A DNA stretch of 18,929 nt from an uncultured Erysipelotrichaceae bacterium (lineage in GTDB: Bacteria > Bacillota_I > Bacilli_A > RF39 > UBA660). A program made the position numbers and the translations under genes. Below are positions 5,784 through 13,356 of this stretch, piece after piece. The stretch is taken from NCBI GenBank assembly GCA_902766815.1, contig CACXEZ010000103.1, forward strand, positions 1 to 18,929. The letters run 5' to 3'. The notes beneath the pieces are model-generated. The model saw only the letters and a list, made by a program, of their open reading frames with translations, did not search any database and was not told the origin of the DNA. Numbering within the stretch: the first letter of the stretch is position 1; each line of letters begins with the position of its first letter.

Positions 5784-6878
5784 TTATTTCTTTGATTTTA
5801 GATGTTTTAACTGATATTTTTTCTTTTCCAAAATCATGTCATAAAAGGCCTCTAATCTTGTATCTATTGCTACATCACTTGTTTGTGAATCAAAACTAAA
5901 GTAGATAATAGGAATATCATACTCGTTACTGATTTTTTCTAAAATTGGCATAGCACTTATTTCTGGAGTGCAGCCAAAACTTTTTATATGAATAATACCA
6001 TCATAACCTAATTTTGCTAATTCTTCTGATAAAACAACACTTTCTGTTGCATCGGCTCCTAAATGATACTTTAAATATTTTTTCCCTTTTTTTAATAATT
6101 TTTTTATGTTTGATTTTTTTTGGAATAATAAATAGGTTAGGGTTGTGAATCTGTGTACTTCTATACCATATGATGCTAATTTTATTTCCATGTTATTATT
6201 ACAAAATGGTTCCATAATTGAATATAATTCTCCTACAATTCCTATTTTTAAGCAATGATTTGGTTTATTTATTGGTATTTTTTTGAATTTATGTTTATAC
6301 TTAAAGTAGTTTTTTATGATAGAGAAGGGATTATTTTTTTTCTTTTTTAAAGTATTTAAATACTCTTTTTCTGTTTTTAAAAATATGTCTTTTTCTAATT
6401 CAAAGCCCATATTTTCTCTAGGGTATTTACCTAATTTATCCATCGCAATAATCATTAGGGCAGTATTGATACCATGATAAGCAAATTTAAAGATATTTAG
6501 TTTTGGATTTTTTGTTTTAGCAAAGTCATAAATTTTTTTGATTGATGCTTTATTTTTTTCGATGAAATTTATGAATTCAAATTCATATCCAAGATCTCTT
6601 AGAATTTGTTCTTGTAGCTCAGCATAGTATCCATATCTACATCCTCCACCTGCTTGAAAGATTATATTAGCGCCATTATCTAATGCCTCTATAAAGTTCC
6701 CTAGGTTGTATTTGAATGGCACACATACATAATCGGGAGAATGACTATTTCCTAATTCTATTGTTTTTTTAGTAATGGGAGGTGGTACTAATATTTGACA
6801 TTTTGTTATATTACTGATAAAGTACGTAAATGGTATATAATAATTTCCCATATGTGGAAAGCTTATTTTTTTATTCAT
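5784..6878 (-). CDS. 2-hydroxyacyl-CoA dehydratase/activase-related protein (COG3581-like)
   Basis: A 364-residue soluble protein whose motifs match the HgdB/activase-associated family: FPHMGNYYIPF at the start, Cys52 in DYVCVPFK, Cys80 in QAGGGCRYG and Cys303 in KSFGCTPEISAMP, then SDVAIDTRLEAFYDM. These cysteines are the likely ligands of a [4Fe-4S] cluster. In many Firmicutes this module is the C-terminal part of a protein of about 1400 residues that starts with BadF/HgdC-type ATPase domains; here it stands alone. It overlaps the upstream partner by 8 nt and the two probably form a complex. The true substrate of this branch is not known, and dehydratase activity should not be assumed. No terminator hairpin follows the stop. 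Confidence 0.7.
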   Translation of the reverse strand: MNKKISFPHMGNYYIPFTYFISNITKCQILVPPPITKKTIELGNSHSPDYVCVPFKYNLGNFIEALDNGANIIFQAGGGCRYGYYAELQEQILRDLGYEFEFINFIEKNKASIKKIYDFAKTKNPKLNIFKFAYHGINTALMIIAMDKLGKYPRENMGFELEKDIFLKTEKEYLNTLKKKKNNPFSIIKNYFKYKHKFKKIPINKPNHCLKIGIVGELYSIMEPFCNNNMEIKLASYGIEVHRFTTLTYLLFQKKSNIKKLLKKGKKYLKYHLGADATESVVLSEELAKLGYDGIIHIKSFGCTPEISAMPILEKISNEYDIPIIYFSFDSQTSDVAIDTRLEAFYDMILEKKKYQLKHLKSKK

Positions 6879-7791
6879 GATGATCTCTTCTTTCCTTGAT
6901 AATATCTACAAAACTTTCTAATCTAGTTTCTAGTCCTGCTGAGGCAGTTAATTCGTCTATTATAATATTAGTAATGGGTAAGGTAGTTATTTTTCTTATC
7001 ATTAATTCATTGACTAAAGAATCTGGTCCACATGGAAATGTTGTTAGAAATATAATACCATCAACAGAATATTGATAATAATTGATTGCTCCAATTAATT
7101 CTTTAGAATAAGTCCAATATAGGGTAGGGGACAGTTGTTTTGCATACATTTTGGCTGTTTTATGATCTAATCTATCTGCATAAATAATTTCTATATTCAT
7201 GCTTTTTAATTTTTTAACGATAGGTGTTCCAATATAATTATCATAAATATTATAAGGATGAGCTACTAATAATATTTTTAATTTTTTATTATTTAGATTA
7301 CTATTTTGTTTTCTTAATAATTCTTTATTATATATCTTTTGTCTATTACAAGCTTTTAAGTAACTTTTTAAAATTTTAAAGGGATTTTTAGTTAATCTAA
7401 GCCCGAGTTTAAAATAATTTATAAACATACTTGGATGTTTTGTTCTTTCTATGTTGAAATCTAGAAATTTTTCTTCAGGAAATATATTTTTTACAATATC
7501 ATAAGTTGCATTAAATTTTACACATACTTTTTCTCCTTTACCATAATTTTCTATTCTAGGGATAAATATATAGTCACATTTACCTATTAAGTTGTAGACA
7601 TGTCCAAGATATATTTTTGATGATAAACAGGCTTCATCTATAGAATAGATTTTTCCATTTTCTAAGGTTTCTTTGGTTGTATCATCACTTATTACTACTT
7701 CACAGCCTAACCCTTCAAAGAAATATTTCCATAATATTTGATATCTGTAATATAAAAAAGATTTTGGTGTGCCGATGCTTATTTTTTTCAA
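6871..7791 (-). CDS. Acyl-CoA dehydratase activase-related protein (DUF2229/COG3580-like)
   Basis: This protein has 306 residues and opens MKKISIGTPKSFLYYRYQIL, like the family's MKIGIPRALLYYxxxPLW. It continues FFEGLGCEVVIS and has Cys55 in DEACLSSKIYLGH and Cys254 in FPCGPDSL, probable iron-sulfur ligands. It ends with the ETRLESFVD motif shared with its partner's C-terminus, so the two genes look anciently related. The longest frame begins with GTG at 7800, but AGGTGA (7797-7802) overlaps that codon and sits 5 nt before an in-frame TTG (7789-7791), which also gives the family-like N-terminus; I take the TTG. First gene of a two-gene operon. The ATPase component (HgdC/BadF type) usual for this system is absent here. 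Confidence 0.7.
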   Translation of the reverse strand: MKKISIGTPKSFLYYRYQILWKYFFEGLGCEVVISDDTTKETLENGKIYSIDEACLSSKIYLGHVYNLIGKCDYIFIPRIENYGKGEKVCVKFNATYDIVKNIFPEEKFLDFNIERTKHPSMFINYFKLGLRLTKNPFKILKSYLKACNRQKIYNKELLRKQNSNLNNKKLKILLVAHPYNIYDNYIGTPIVKKLKSMNIEIIYADRLDHKTAKMYAKQLSPTLYWTYSKELIGAINYYQYSVDGIIFLTTFPCGPDSLVNELMIRKITTLPITNIIIDELTASAGLETRLESFVDIIKERRDHHE

Positions 7792-7835
7792 ATTGATCAC
7801 CTAGTCAAGTATATGATGGAAGTAATTTTTTATTC

Positions 7836-7864
7836 TTTACATTTTTTAAAACAGTTTAGATATT
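7836..7864 (+). promoter_or_regulatory. Probable promoter of the 7928 gene
   Basis: TTTACA (7836-7841), a 17-bp spacer and GATATT (7859-7864). A second possible -10, TATATT, lies closer to the gene without a good -35, so the choice is open. Confidence 0.35.
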
Positions 7865-7927
7865 TTATGTTTTTTTATCATTTTTGTTTAGTTTATTGTA
7901 TATTTGAAGTGAAAGAGGTGTTATTTT

Positions 7928-8668
7928 ATGAAGAAGAAAAATAGTTATGGTTTTTTGATTGAAATACTTATCGGTATTGTGGTTATGTTTCTTATTGTTG
8001 TTGGATTGTTTGCCACTAATATCATTAATTTTCATACTAAAGATAGTGATAATGAGATAAAAGATGCAGTTAATAATACTGAAAAGATGTTATTATCTAA
8101 TGAAGGTGCTCTTAGTATAGGAAAAGAATTATATGATAAAGTTACTGAAATGTATGAAGTATGGCAATTAAGACCTTATTGTGGTTTATCATATGTTGAA
8201 ATTTATAAAAAGGATTTTGTTAAATTTGGTCTGGTTGATGGCTTTTATGATTCAGGTTTTCAGAGTTTAGATGAATTAAAAGAATATTTATCTAAATGGC
8301 TTTCTCAAAGTATTATAGAAAGTAAAGTAGGAAATGAAGTGGTGACGGATTTATCTATATTTGAGGAAAATAAGAATGAATATACTAGTTACGTTATTAA
8401 TGATGGAAAATTATATTGTGGTTCAAATACTGGTAAAGGATGGAGATATCGCTATTTGAATTATTATGATATCACTGTTCAAAATAGTGAAAAAAATGAA
8501 ATTACTTATAACATTAAATCCGCATATCCAAATGATAGCATTGAATTTAGTAGTAATAAATTTGAAGATTATAATGATAGTCAAATTGTTTATCGAGATA
8601 CTACTTTTGTTATTCAGAAAAATAATAATGGCAATTGGATTGTCACTGATTATACATTACATGATTAA
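7928..8668 (+). CDS. Unrecognised single-pass membrane-anchored protein
   Basis: A 246-residue protein I do not recognise. After a basic start (MKKKNSYG) comes one hydrophobic segment, FLIEILIGIVVMFLIVVGLF (residues 9-28). A mostly hydrophilic domain of about 210 residues follows, expected outside the cell, rich in Tyr, Asn, Asp and Lys. It has two cysteines, in RPYCGLSYVEIY and KLYCGSNTGKG, which could form a disulfide. G then FLIE resembles a type IV prepilin cleavage site, but the glutamate falls at position 4 instead of 5 and no pilus genes are near, so I do not call it a pilin. AGAGGTG lies 8 nt before ATG. It stands alone between a divergent gene and its own terminator. Confidence 0.75.
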   Translation: MKKKNSYGFLIEILIGIVVMFLIVVGLFATNIINFHTKDSDNEIKDAVNNTEKMLLSNEGALSIGKELYDKVTEMYEVWQLRPYCGLSYVEIYKKDFVKFGLVDGFYDSGFQSLDELKEYLSKWLSQSIIESKVGNEVVTDLSIFEENKNEYTSYVINDGKLYCGSNTGKGWRYRYLNYYDITVQNSEKNEITYNIKSAYPNDSIEFSSNKFEDYNDSQIVYRDTTFVIQKNNNGNWIVTDYTLHD

Positions 8669-8679
8669 TCTTATTAAAT

Positions 8680-8708
8680 AGAACTGATAATTTATTGGTT
8701 CTTTTTTT
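8680..8708 (+). terminator. Terminator after the 7928 gene
   Basis: AGAACTGAT (8680-8688) pairs with ATTGGTTCT (8694-8702, two G-U) around a 5-nt loop, followed by seven T. Confidence 0.8.
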
Positions 8709-8755
8709 CATTTAATAATGCGATCTAGATAAGTGTTAGTTATGGACAGATTAGC

Positions 8756-8779
8756 AAAAAAAAAGAAGACTATTCTTCT
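8756..8779 (-). terminator. rpoE terminator with the stop codon in its loop
   Basis: Read leftward, AGAAGA (8779-8774), loop ATAG and TCTTCT (8769-8764), then about eight T. The last Glu codons form the 5' arm and the UAG stop falls in the loop and first base of the other arm. Confidence 0.8.
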
Positions 8780-9213
8780 AATTCATCTTCTTCTACTATT
8801 GTTAGGTCTGATAAGTCATCATCTGAATCATCATCAATAAATGAATCATCATTATCTATCATATCAATATCTTCTTCATCTAGTTCTGATTCTTCAGCAG
8901 ATTCATCTTCTTCTGTTTCTTCTTCTATTGATTCATCTTCTATGTCTTCTATCACTACTTTTACTTTATGATTTGATTTTAGATCCCATGTTCCATCTTC
9001 TAGAAGAATAAATTCTTTCGAGGTGGTTAAAGATTCGAAGAAATCAGCTATCTTATCTACATAATCATTTTCTGATAGTTCTAGTAAGTTGCAAACATTT
9101 CTAAATAAATCAGCAGTATTCATTGTTACTTTATTTTCTTGTAAGTACATTTTGGCAATCTCTGTATAAGATAATAATTCTAATTCATTTTTTGGTATTT
9201 TATTTAATTTCAT
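8770..9213 (-). CDS. rpoE: DNA-directed RNA polymerase delta subunit
   Basis: A 147-residue protein with the classic two-part build of Firmicute delta. A folded HARE-HTH domain (about 1-85: KNELELLSYTEIAKMYLQEN, then TADLFRNVCNLLELSEN, FESLTTSKEFILLEDGTWDL) is followed by an extremely acidic Glu/Asp tail of about 60 residues, expected to be disordered. Delta speeds release of core polymerase from nucleic acid and tunes sensitivity to initiating NTPs. A strong AGGAGG site precedes ATG, and the gene lies 9 nt after argS, as in the conserved DUF1934-argS-rpoE cluster of Bacilli. Length is slightly under the roughly 170 of Bacillus, because the tail is shorter. Confidence 0.93.
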   Translation of the reverse strand: MKLNKIPKNELELLSYTEIAKMYLQENKVTMNTADLFRNVCNLLELSENDYVDKIADFFESLTTSKEFILLEDGTWDLKSNHKVKVVIEDIEDESIEEETEEDESAEESELDEEDIDMIDNDDSFIDDDSDDDLSDLTIVEEDELEE

Positions 9214-9222
9214 AAGTTCCTC

Positions 9223-10857
9223 CTACATTTGCTCTCTGGGAATAATTCCTATTAAATCAAGAGCGTTATTTAATACAATTTGAATAGAATATAATAAATT
9301 AATTCGTTCTTGTGTAGCTTCTTTATCCTCTGTAATTATTTTTTCTTTTGCATAAAATGAATGGAATAGAGAAGCTAGTTCATAGACGTAGTTTGCTATT
9401 AAATGTGGGGATTCTTTTATGCAAGAAGCAATAACTACATCTTCGTACTCAGTTAATTTATTCAAAATAGTATATGCATCATTACTAGTTAAAGTAGTAT
9501 ATTTGTCAATAATCTCTATTTTTTGTTTATAATTTTTTAATATAGAGCAAATTCTTGCATTTGCATATTCTATATAATAGACAGGATTTTCATTAGTTTC
9601 TTTTAGGGCTAAATCAATATTTAGATCCATCGCTGTGTCAAGGCTATGGGATGAGAAGAAATATCTAGTAGCATTTACTCCTATTTCATCTACTAAATCC
9701 ATTAGAGTTATAGTTTTACCAGTTCTTTTGCTCAGTTTTAATTCAACACCTTCTTTGATTAGTCTAACCATTTGTAAGATTTTTATATCTAAAATATCAC
9801 TGTCTTTTCCAAGAATGGTTAAAGCCGCTTTTAGTCTATTGATATATCCGTGATGATCGGCTCCTAAAACATCAATTAATCTATCATATCCACGATTTAT
9901 TTTATCGATATGATATGATATATCTGGAGCAAAATAAGTATAGTTTCCATCATTTTTTATTAATACTCTATCTTTTTCATCTCCATACGAACTGGTTTTC
10001 AACCATAGTGCATCATCTTTTAAATAACAATTATCACCACTATATCTTAGTTTATTTAAGGTATCTTCTACTAAACATTTATCATATAGTGACTGTTCAC
10101 TGGTGAAGATATTAAAATTGACACGATAACGATCTAAATCTTTTTTTATTCTATCTAATAGTACTGTTAATCCTTCTTGCTTAAAAAATTCTACATCTTC
10201 TTCTAATTTGGATTTTCCATATATGTTATAAATTTTCTTAGCTAAATCTATGATCTCTACTCCATGATAACCATTTTCTGGTAAGTTACAAGCATCGCCG
10301 CATAGTTCTTTATATCTTTCTTTAATCGATATTCCTAGGTTATTCATCTGATTTCCTGCATCATTAATATAATATTCTTTGGTTACATCATAGCCACATA
10401 CTGTCATGATTCTTGCTAAATTATCTCCGTAAGTAGCTCCTCTTCCATGACCTATATGAAGGATACCTGTTGGATTAGCACTTACAAATTCTATATTTAT
10501 TCTTTTATTATTTCCAATGGTATTTCTTCCATAATTTCTTTTTTCTTCTATGATACGATTGATATAACTTAATAAGTAATCTTTTTTTAGATAAAAATTG
10601 ATAAAACCCGGTGGAGCAATTTGAATTTCTTCTATTACATTTAACTTATTAATATGATTTACTATTAATTCTGCTATTTCCATTGGATTTTTTTTTAGTT
10701 TTTTCGTTACTGTCATTGCAATATTAGAAGAATAATCTCCATTTTCTCTTTTGGCAGGTACTTCAATGATAATTTTAGTATCTTCTAATATCTTTTCTGT
10801 ATCTATTTCTTTTAAACTTGTTTTTATAATGTTGGATAGTTCTGTTTTAATACTCAT
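9223..10857 (-). CDS. argS: Arginyl-tRNA synthetase
   Basis: A class I synthetase that charges tRNA-Arg. Seen in order: the N-terminal additional (Arg_tRNA_synt_N) domain (about 1-85, with AKRENGDYSSNIA and PPGFINFYL), the HIGH signature in ANPTGILHIGHGRGATYGD near residue 135, the KMSK-like loop LKLSKRTGKTITL near residue 370, and the C-terminal DALR anticodon-binding helices with YYIEYANARI. The total of 544 residues is normal. I take ATG 10855-10857 over GTG 10866: GAGTGA lies 5 nt before this ATG and nothing precedes the GTG. It overlaps the DUF1934 gene by 11 nt, so translation is probably coupled, and rpoE follows 9 nt later in the same operon. Confidence 0.96.
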   Translation of the reverse strand: MSIKTELSNIIKTSLKEIDTEKILEDTKIIIEVPAKRENGDYSSNIAMTVTKKLKKNPMEIAELIVNHINKLNVIEEIQIAPPGFINFYLKKDYLLSYINRIIEEKRNYGRNTIGNNKRINIEFVSANPTGILHIGHGRGATYGDNLARIMTVCGYDVTKEYYINDAGNQMNNLGISIKERYKELCGDACNLPENGYHGVEIIDLAKKIYNIYGKSKLEEDVEFFKQEGLTVLLDRIKKDLDRYRVNFNIFTSEQSLYDKCLVEDTLNKLRYSGDNCYLKDDALWLKTSSYGDEKDRVLIKNDGNYTYFAPDISYHIDKINRGYDRLIDVLGADHHGYINRLKAALTILGKDSDILDIKILQMVRLIKEGVELKLSKRTGKTITLMDLVDEIGVNATRYFFSSHSLDTAMDLNIDLALKETNENPVYYIEYANARICSILKNYKQKIEIIDKYTTLTSNDAYTILNKLTEYEDVVIASCIKESPHLIANYVYELASLFHSFYAKEKIITEDKEATQERINLLYSIQIVLNNALDLIGIIPREQM

Positions 10858-11224
10858 AACATTCACTCATTTCTATATGATATTCGTAACTGGTATTAGA
10901 ATCTATTACATTGTAATGAATTTCAATCTTTTCACTTGTTATATTTAAATAAGTTGTTTTTATATTAATTTCTAAATTATATCCTTCTTCTTTAAAGGTA
11001 TAAATGGAAGATGTTGTTTTATTTAATTCAAAATACATGGTACATTCTAAATTTTGGTTACATCTGTTTAGAATTAAAGTACTGGGAGAGATTATTTTTA
11101 AGATAAAGTTAAAATCATCTATTTGGTAAGTTATTTTATTTTTTTCTTTTTCAGCAATTACAGTATTTGTATCTATAATGTTATCTTCTAAGTTTTTTAA
11201 AGTGTTGATTAACTTTATTTTCAT
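10847..11224 (-). CDS. DUF1934 (YwiB-like) beta-barrel protein
   Basis: A 125-residue protein made of alternating short strands (ITYQIDDFNFILKI, then STLILNRC, CTMYFELNKTTSS and LEINIKTTYLNI), as in DUF1934, a calycin-like small barrel. Recognition rests on this pattern plus position: ywiB lies directly upstream of argS in Bacillus, and here it overlaps argS by 11 nt. The biochemical function of the family is unknown to me. AAGGAG precedes ATG. It is the first gene of the operon, behind an extended -10 promoter. The nearest alternative would be an unrelated lipocalin-like protein, but the synteny makes this unlikely. Confidence 0.75.
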   Translation of the reverse strand: MKIKLINTLKNLEDNIIDTNTVIAEKEKNKITYQIDDFNFILKIISPSTLILNRCNQNLECTMYFELNKTTSSIYTFKEEGYNLEINIKTTYLNITSEKIEIHYNVIDSNTSYEYHIEMSECYEY

Positions 11225-11257
11225 GATAATCTCCTTTCACTCATTAATTCAGTAGAC

Positions 11258-11266
11258 ATTATATCA
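11258..11266 (-). promoter_or_regulatory. Extended -10 promoter of DUF1934-argS-rpoE
   Basis: The minus strand reads TGATATAAT: a perfect TATAAT (11258-11263) with TGA in front (11264-11266). The -35 region is weak. Confidence 0.6.
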
Positions 11267-11366
11267 TAAGTTTTTAAAAAATAAAACTTATATTTCTATT
11301 TTTTTTACTAATAATATAAATAAGATTTAAAATTACTATCTATTATTAGAAAGAGTTGATTATTTT

Positions 11367-13334
11367 ATGAGGATATTATCTAAATTTTTAAAGATTTTTG
11401 GATGGGGAATTATCTTATTTTTGCTTTTTAATATTGGACTTTATGGATATTGTTATTTTACTCCTAAATTAGAAATTAATAAGGAACAATCTTATTATTT
11501 GTATGATAGTGATAAACAACTTATTTTTGATGATAATGAAGATTGGATTAAATTAGACAATATTAGTCCTTATTTGATAAGGGCTACAATTGATACAGAA
11601 GATAGATACTTTTATCAACATTTGGGATTTGATTATTTTAGAATTGGCAAAGCTGCTATTAAGAATTTGATGAGTGGTACTTTAAAAGAAGGAGCTTCTA
11701 CTATTACACAACAGTATGCTAGAAATTTGTTTCTTAGTTATGACAAGACATGGTCTAGAAAATTGGATGAGGCTATACTTGCTGCTGAACTAGAAACACA
11801 TTATACCAAGGAGGAAATTTTGGAAGGATATTTGAATACTATTAATTATGGTGGAGTTTATGGAATTGAGAATGCTAGTTGGTATTATTTTGGACACAGT
11901 GCTAGTAGTTTATCTTTAGCAGAAGCTTCTATGTTGGCAGGTATTCCACAATCTCCTTCTAATTATTCCCCAATTACTAACTTATCTAATGCGAAAAATA
12001 GACAAAGAATTGTTCTTCAATCTATGAATAGGCAAGGGGATATTGAAGATAATGAAATGGAAAGTGCTTATCAATATTCTTTAAATTATATTGGAAAAGG
12101 TAAGCAGGGTAATTTAGAAAACGTTTTATATTTTAGAGATGCTGTCTTAGATGAATTAGAGGATATTAGTAGTATTCCTAGCTCTCTTTTAGATACTGGT
12201 GGTCTTAGAATTTATACTACTTTAGATCAAAAAGCTCAAGAAGAATTAGAAAATGCCTTAAAAAATAATATGAAAGAGGATACAGAACTTCAGGTTGCTG
12301 GAATGATGATGAACCCTAATAATGGTGGTGTAATGGCTATGATAGGGGGAACTGATTATTCTAAGAGTCAATTTAATCGGGCAATAGATGCTAAAAGGCA
12401 GGTGGGCTCTACGATGAAACCTATCTTATATTACTCTGCTTTAGAAAATGGTTTTACTTCTGCTTCCAGTTTTATTAGTGAAAAGACTACTTTTAATTTT
12501 TCAGGTGGAAAAACATATACACCTAGTAATTATAATGATACTTATGCAAATGGAGCTATTTCTATGGGAGCTGCTATTTCTTATTCTGATAACATTTACG
12601 CTGTTAAAACTCATTTATTTTTGGGGGAAAATAATTTAATTAATACAGCAAAAAGACTAGGTATTCGTAGTAATTTAAAGGCTATTCCATCCTTAGCACT
12701 TGGAACTGGTGAAATTTCTATGATTGATATGGTAGAGGCATATAGTAGTTTTGCTAATATGGGATATAAAGTGGAAAGTCACTTTATTGATAGAATAGAA
12801 GATAAGGATGGTAATATTATTTATGAGTTTAAGAAAGATAGGGATAGTATTTTAAATTCTAATTTAACTTATATTTTAAGTGAGATGCTTACTTATACTT
12901 ATGATTCTGCTTTTATTGGATATAATTATCCTACTGTAATTAGTCTTCTTCCTAAGATGACAAATAAATATGCTATTAAAACTGGTACTACAGATACTGA
13001 TATGTGGATTATTGGATATAATAAAAATGCTGTTATGGCTGTTTGGAATGGATATGATGATAATAGGACTGTTTCAAAAGAAGATAATGGATATCATAAA
13101 AATATTTGGATTGATACCATGGAAGGATATTTAAAAGATAAAAATAACGATTGGTATGAATTACCTGACAATGTAGTTGGATGTCTAGTAAATCCTATTA
13201 CTGGTACTGTAGTAGGGGAAGGAGAGAGTAATGCTAAAATATTTTATTTTTTAAAAGGAACAGAACCAAACTATATGAATAGAGATTTTGAAACGGTTTT
13301 TAAAGAAGAAAATGAAAAAAGAATTGCTAGTTAA
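11367..13334 (+). CDS. Class A penicillin-binding protein (transglycosylase/transpeptidase)
   Basis: This 655-residue enzyme polymerises and cross-links peptidoglycan outside the membrane. A short basic tail and one TM (about 9-30) anchor it. The GT51 domain (about 55-240) has all motifs: EDRYFYQHLGFD (Glu78 catalytic), GASTITQQYARN, RKLDEAILAAELE, KEEILEGYLNTINYG and AGIPQSPSNYSP. The transpeptidase domain has SxxK at Ser348-Lys351 (GSTMKP), SDN at 407-409 and KTGT starting at Lys538. All catalytic residues are present, so it should bind beta-lactams, and the cell must have a wall. There is no long C-terminal extension. Upstream, TTTACT/TAAAAT (11304-11333, 18-bp spacer) is a possible promoter, and the ribosome site is weak (AAAGAG). 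Monocistronic. Confidence 0.93.
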   Translation: MRILSKFLKIFGWGIILFLLFNIGLYGYCYFTPKLEINKEQSYYLYDSDKQLIFDDNEDWIKLDNISPYLIRATIDTEDRYFYQHLGFDYFRIGKAAIKNLMSGTLKEGASTITQQYARNLFLSYDKTWSRKLDEAILAAELETHYTKEEILEGYLNTINYGGVYGIENASWYYFGHSASSLSLAEASMLAGIPQSPSNYSPITNLSNAKNRQRIVLQSMNRQGDIEDNEMESAYQYSLNYIGKGKQGNLENVLYFRDAVLDELEDISSIPSSLLDTGGLRIYTTLDQKAQEELENALKNNMKEDTELQVAGMMMNPNNGGVMAMIGGTDYSKSQFNRAIDAKRQVGSTMKPILYYSALENGFTSASSFISEKTTFNFSGGKTYTPSNYNDTYANGAISMGAAISYSDNIYAVKTHLFLGENNLINTAKRLGIRSNLKAIPSLALGTGEISMIDMVEAYSSFANMGYKVESHFIDRIEDKDGNIIYEFKKDRDSILNSNLTYILSEMLTYTYDSAFIGYNYPTVISLLPKMTNKYAIKTGTTDTDMWIIGYNKNAVMAVWNGYDDNRTVSKEDNGYHKNIWIDTMEGYLKDKNNDWYELPDNVVGCLVNPITGTVVGEGESNAKIFYFLKGTEPNYMNRDFETVFKEENEKRIAS

Positions 13335-13354
13335 TTAAACAGTAATTCTTTTTT
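13320..13354 (+). terminator. PBP terminator overlapping the stop codon
   Basis: AGAATTGCT plus GTT (13320-13332, one bulged A) pairs with AAC and AGTAATTCT (13338-13349) around a 5-nt loop, then six T. The stop codon (13332-13334) sits at the top of the stem. Confidence 0.8.
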
Positions 13355-13356
13355 CA

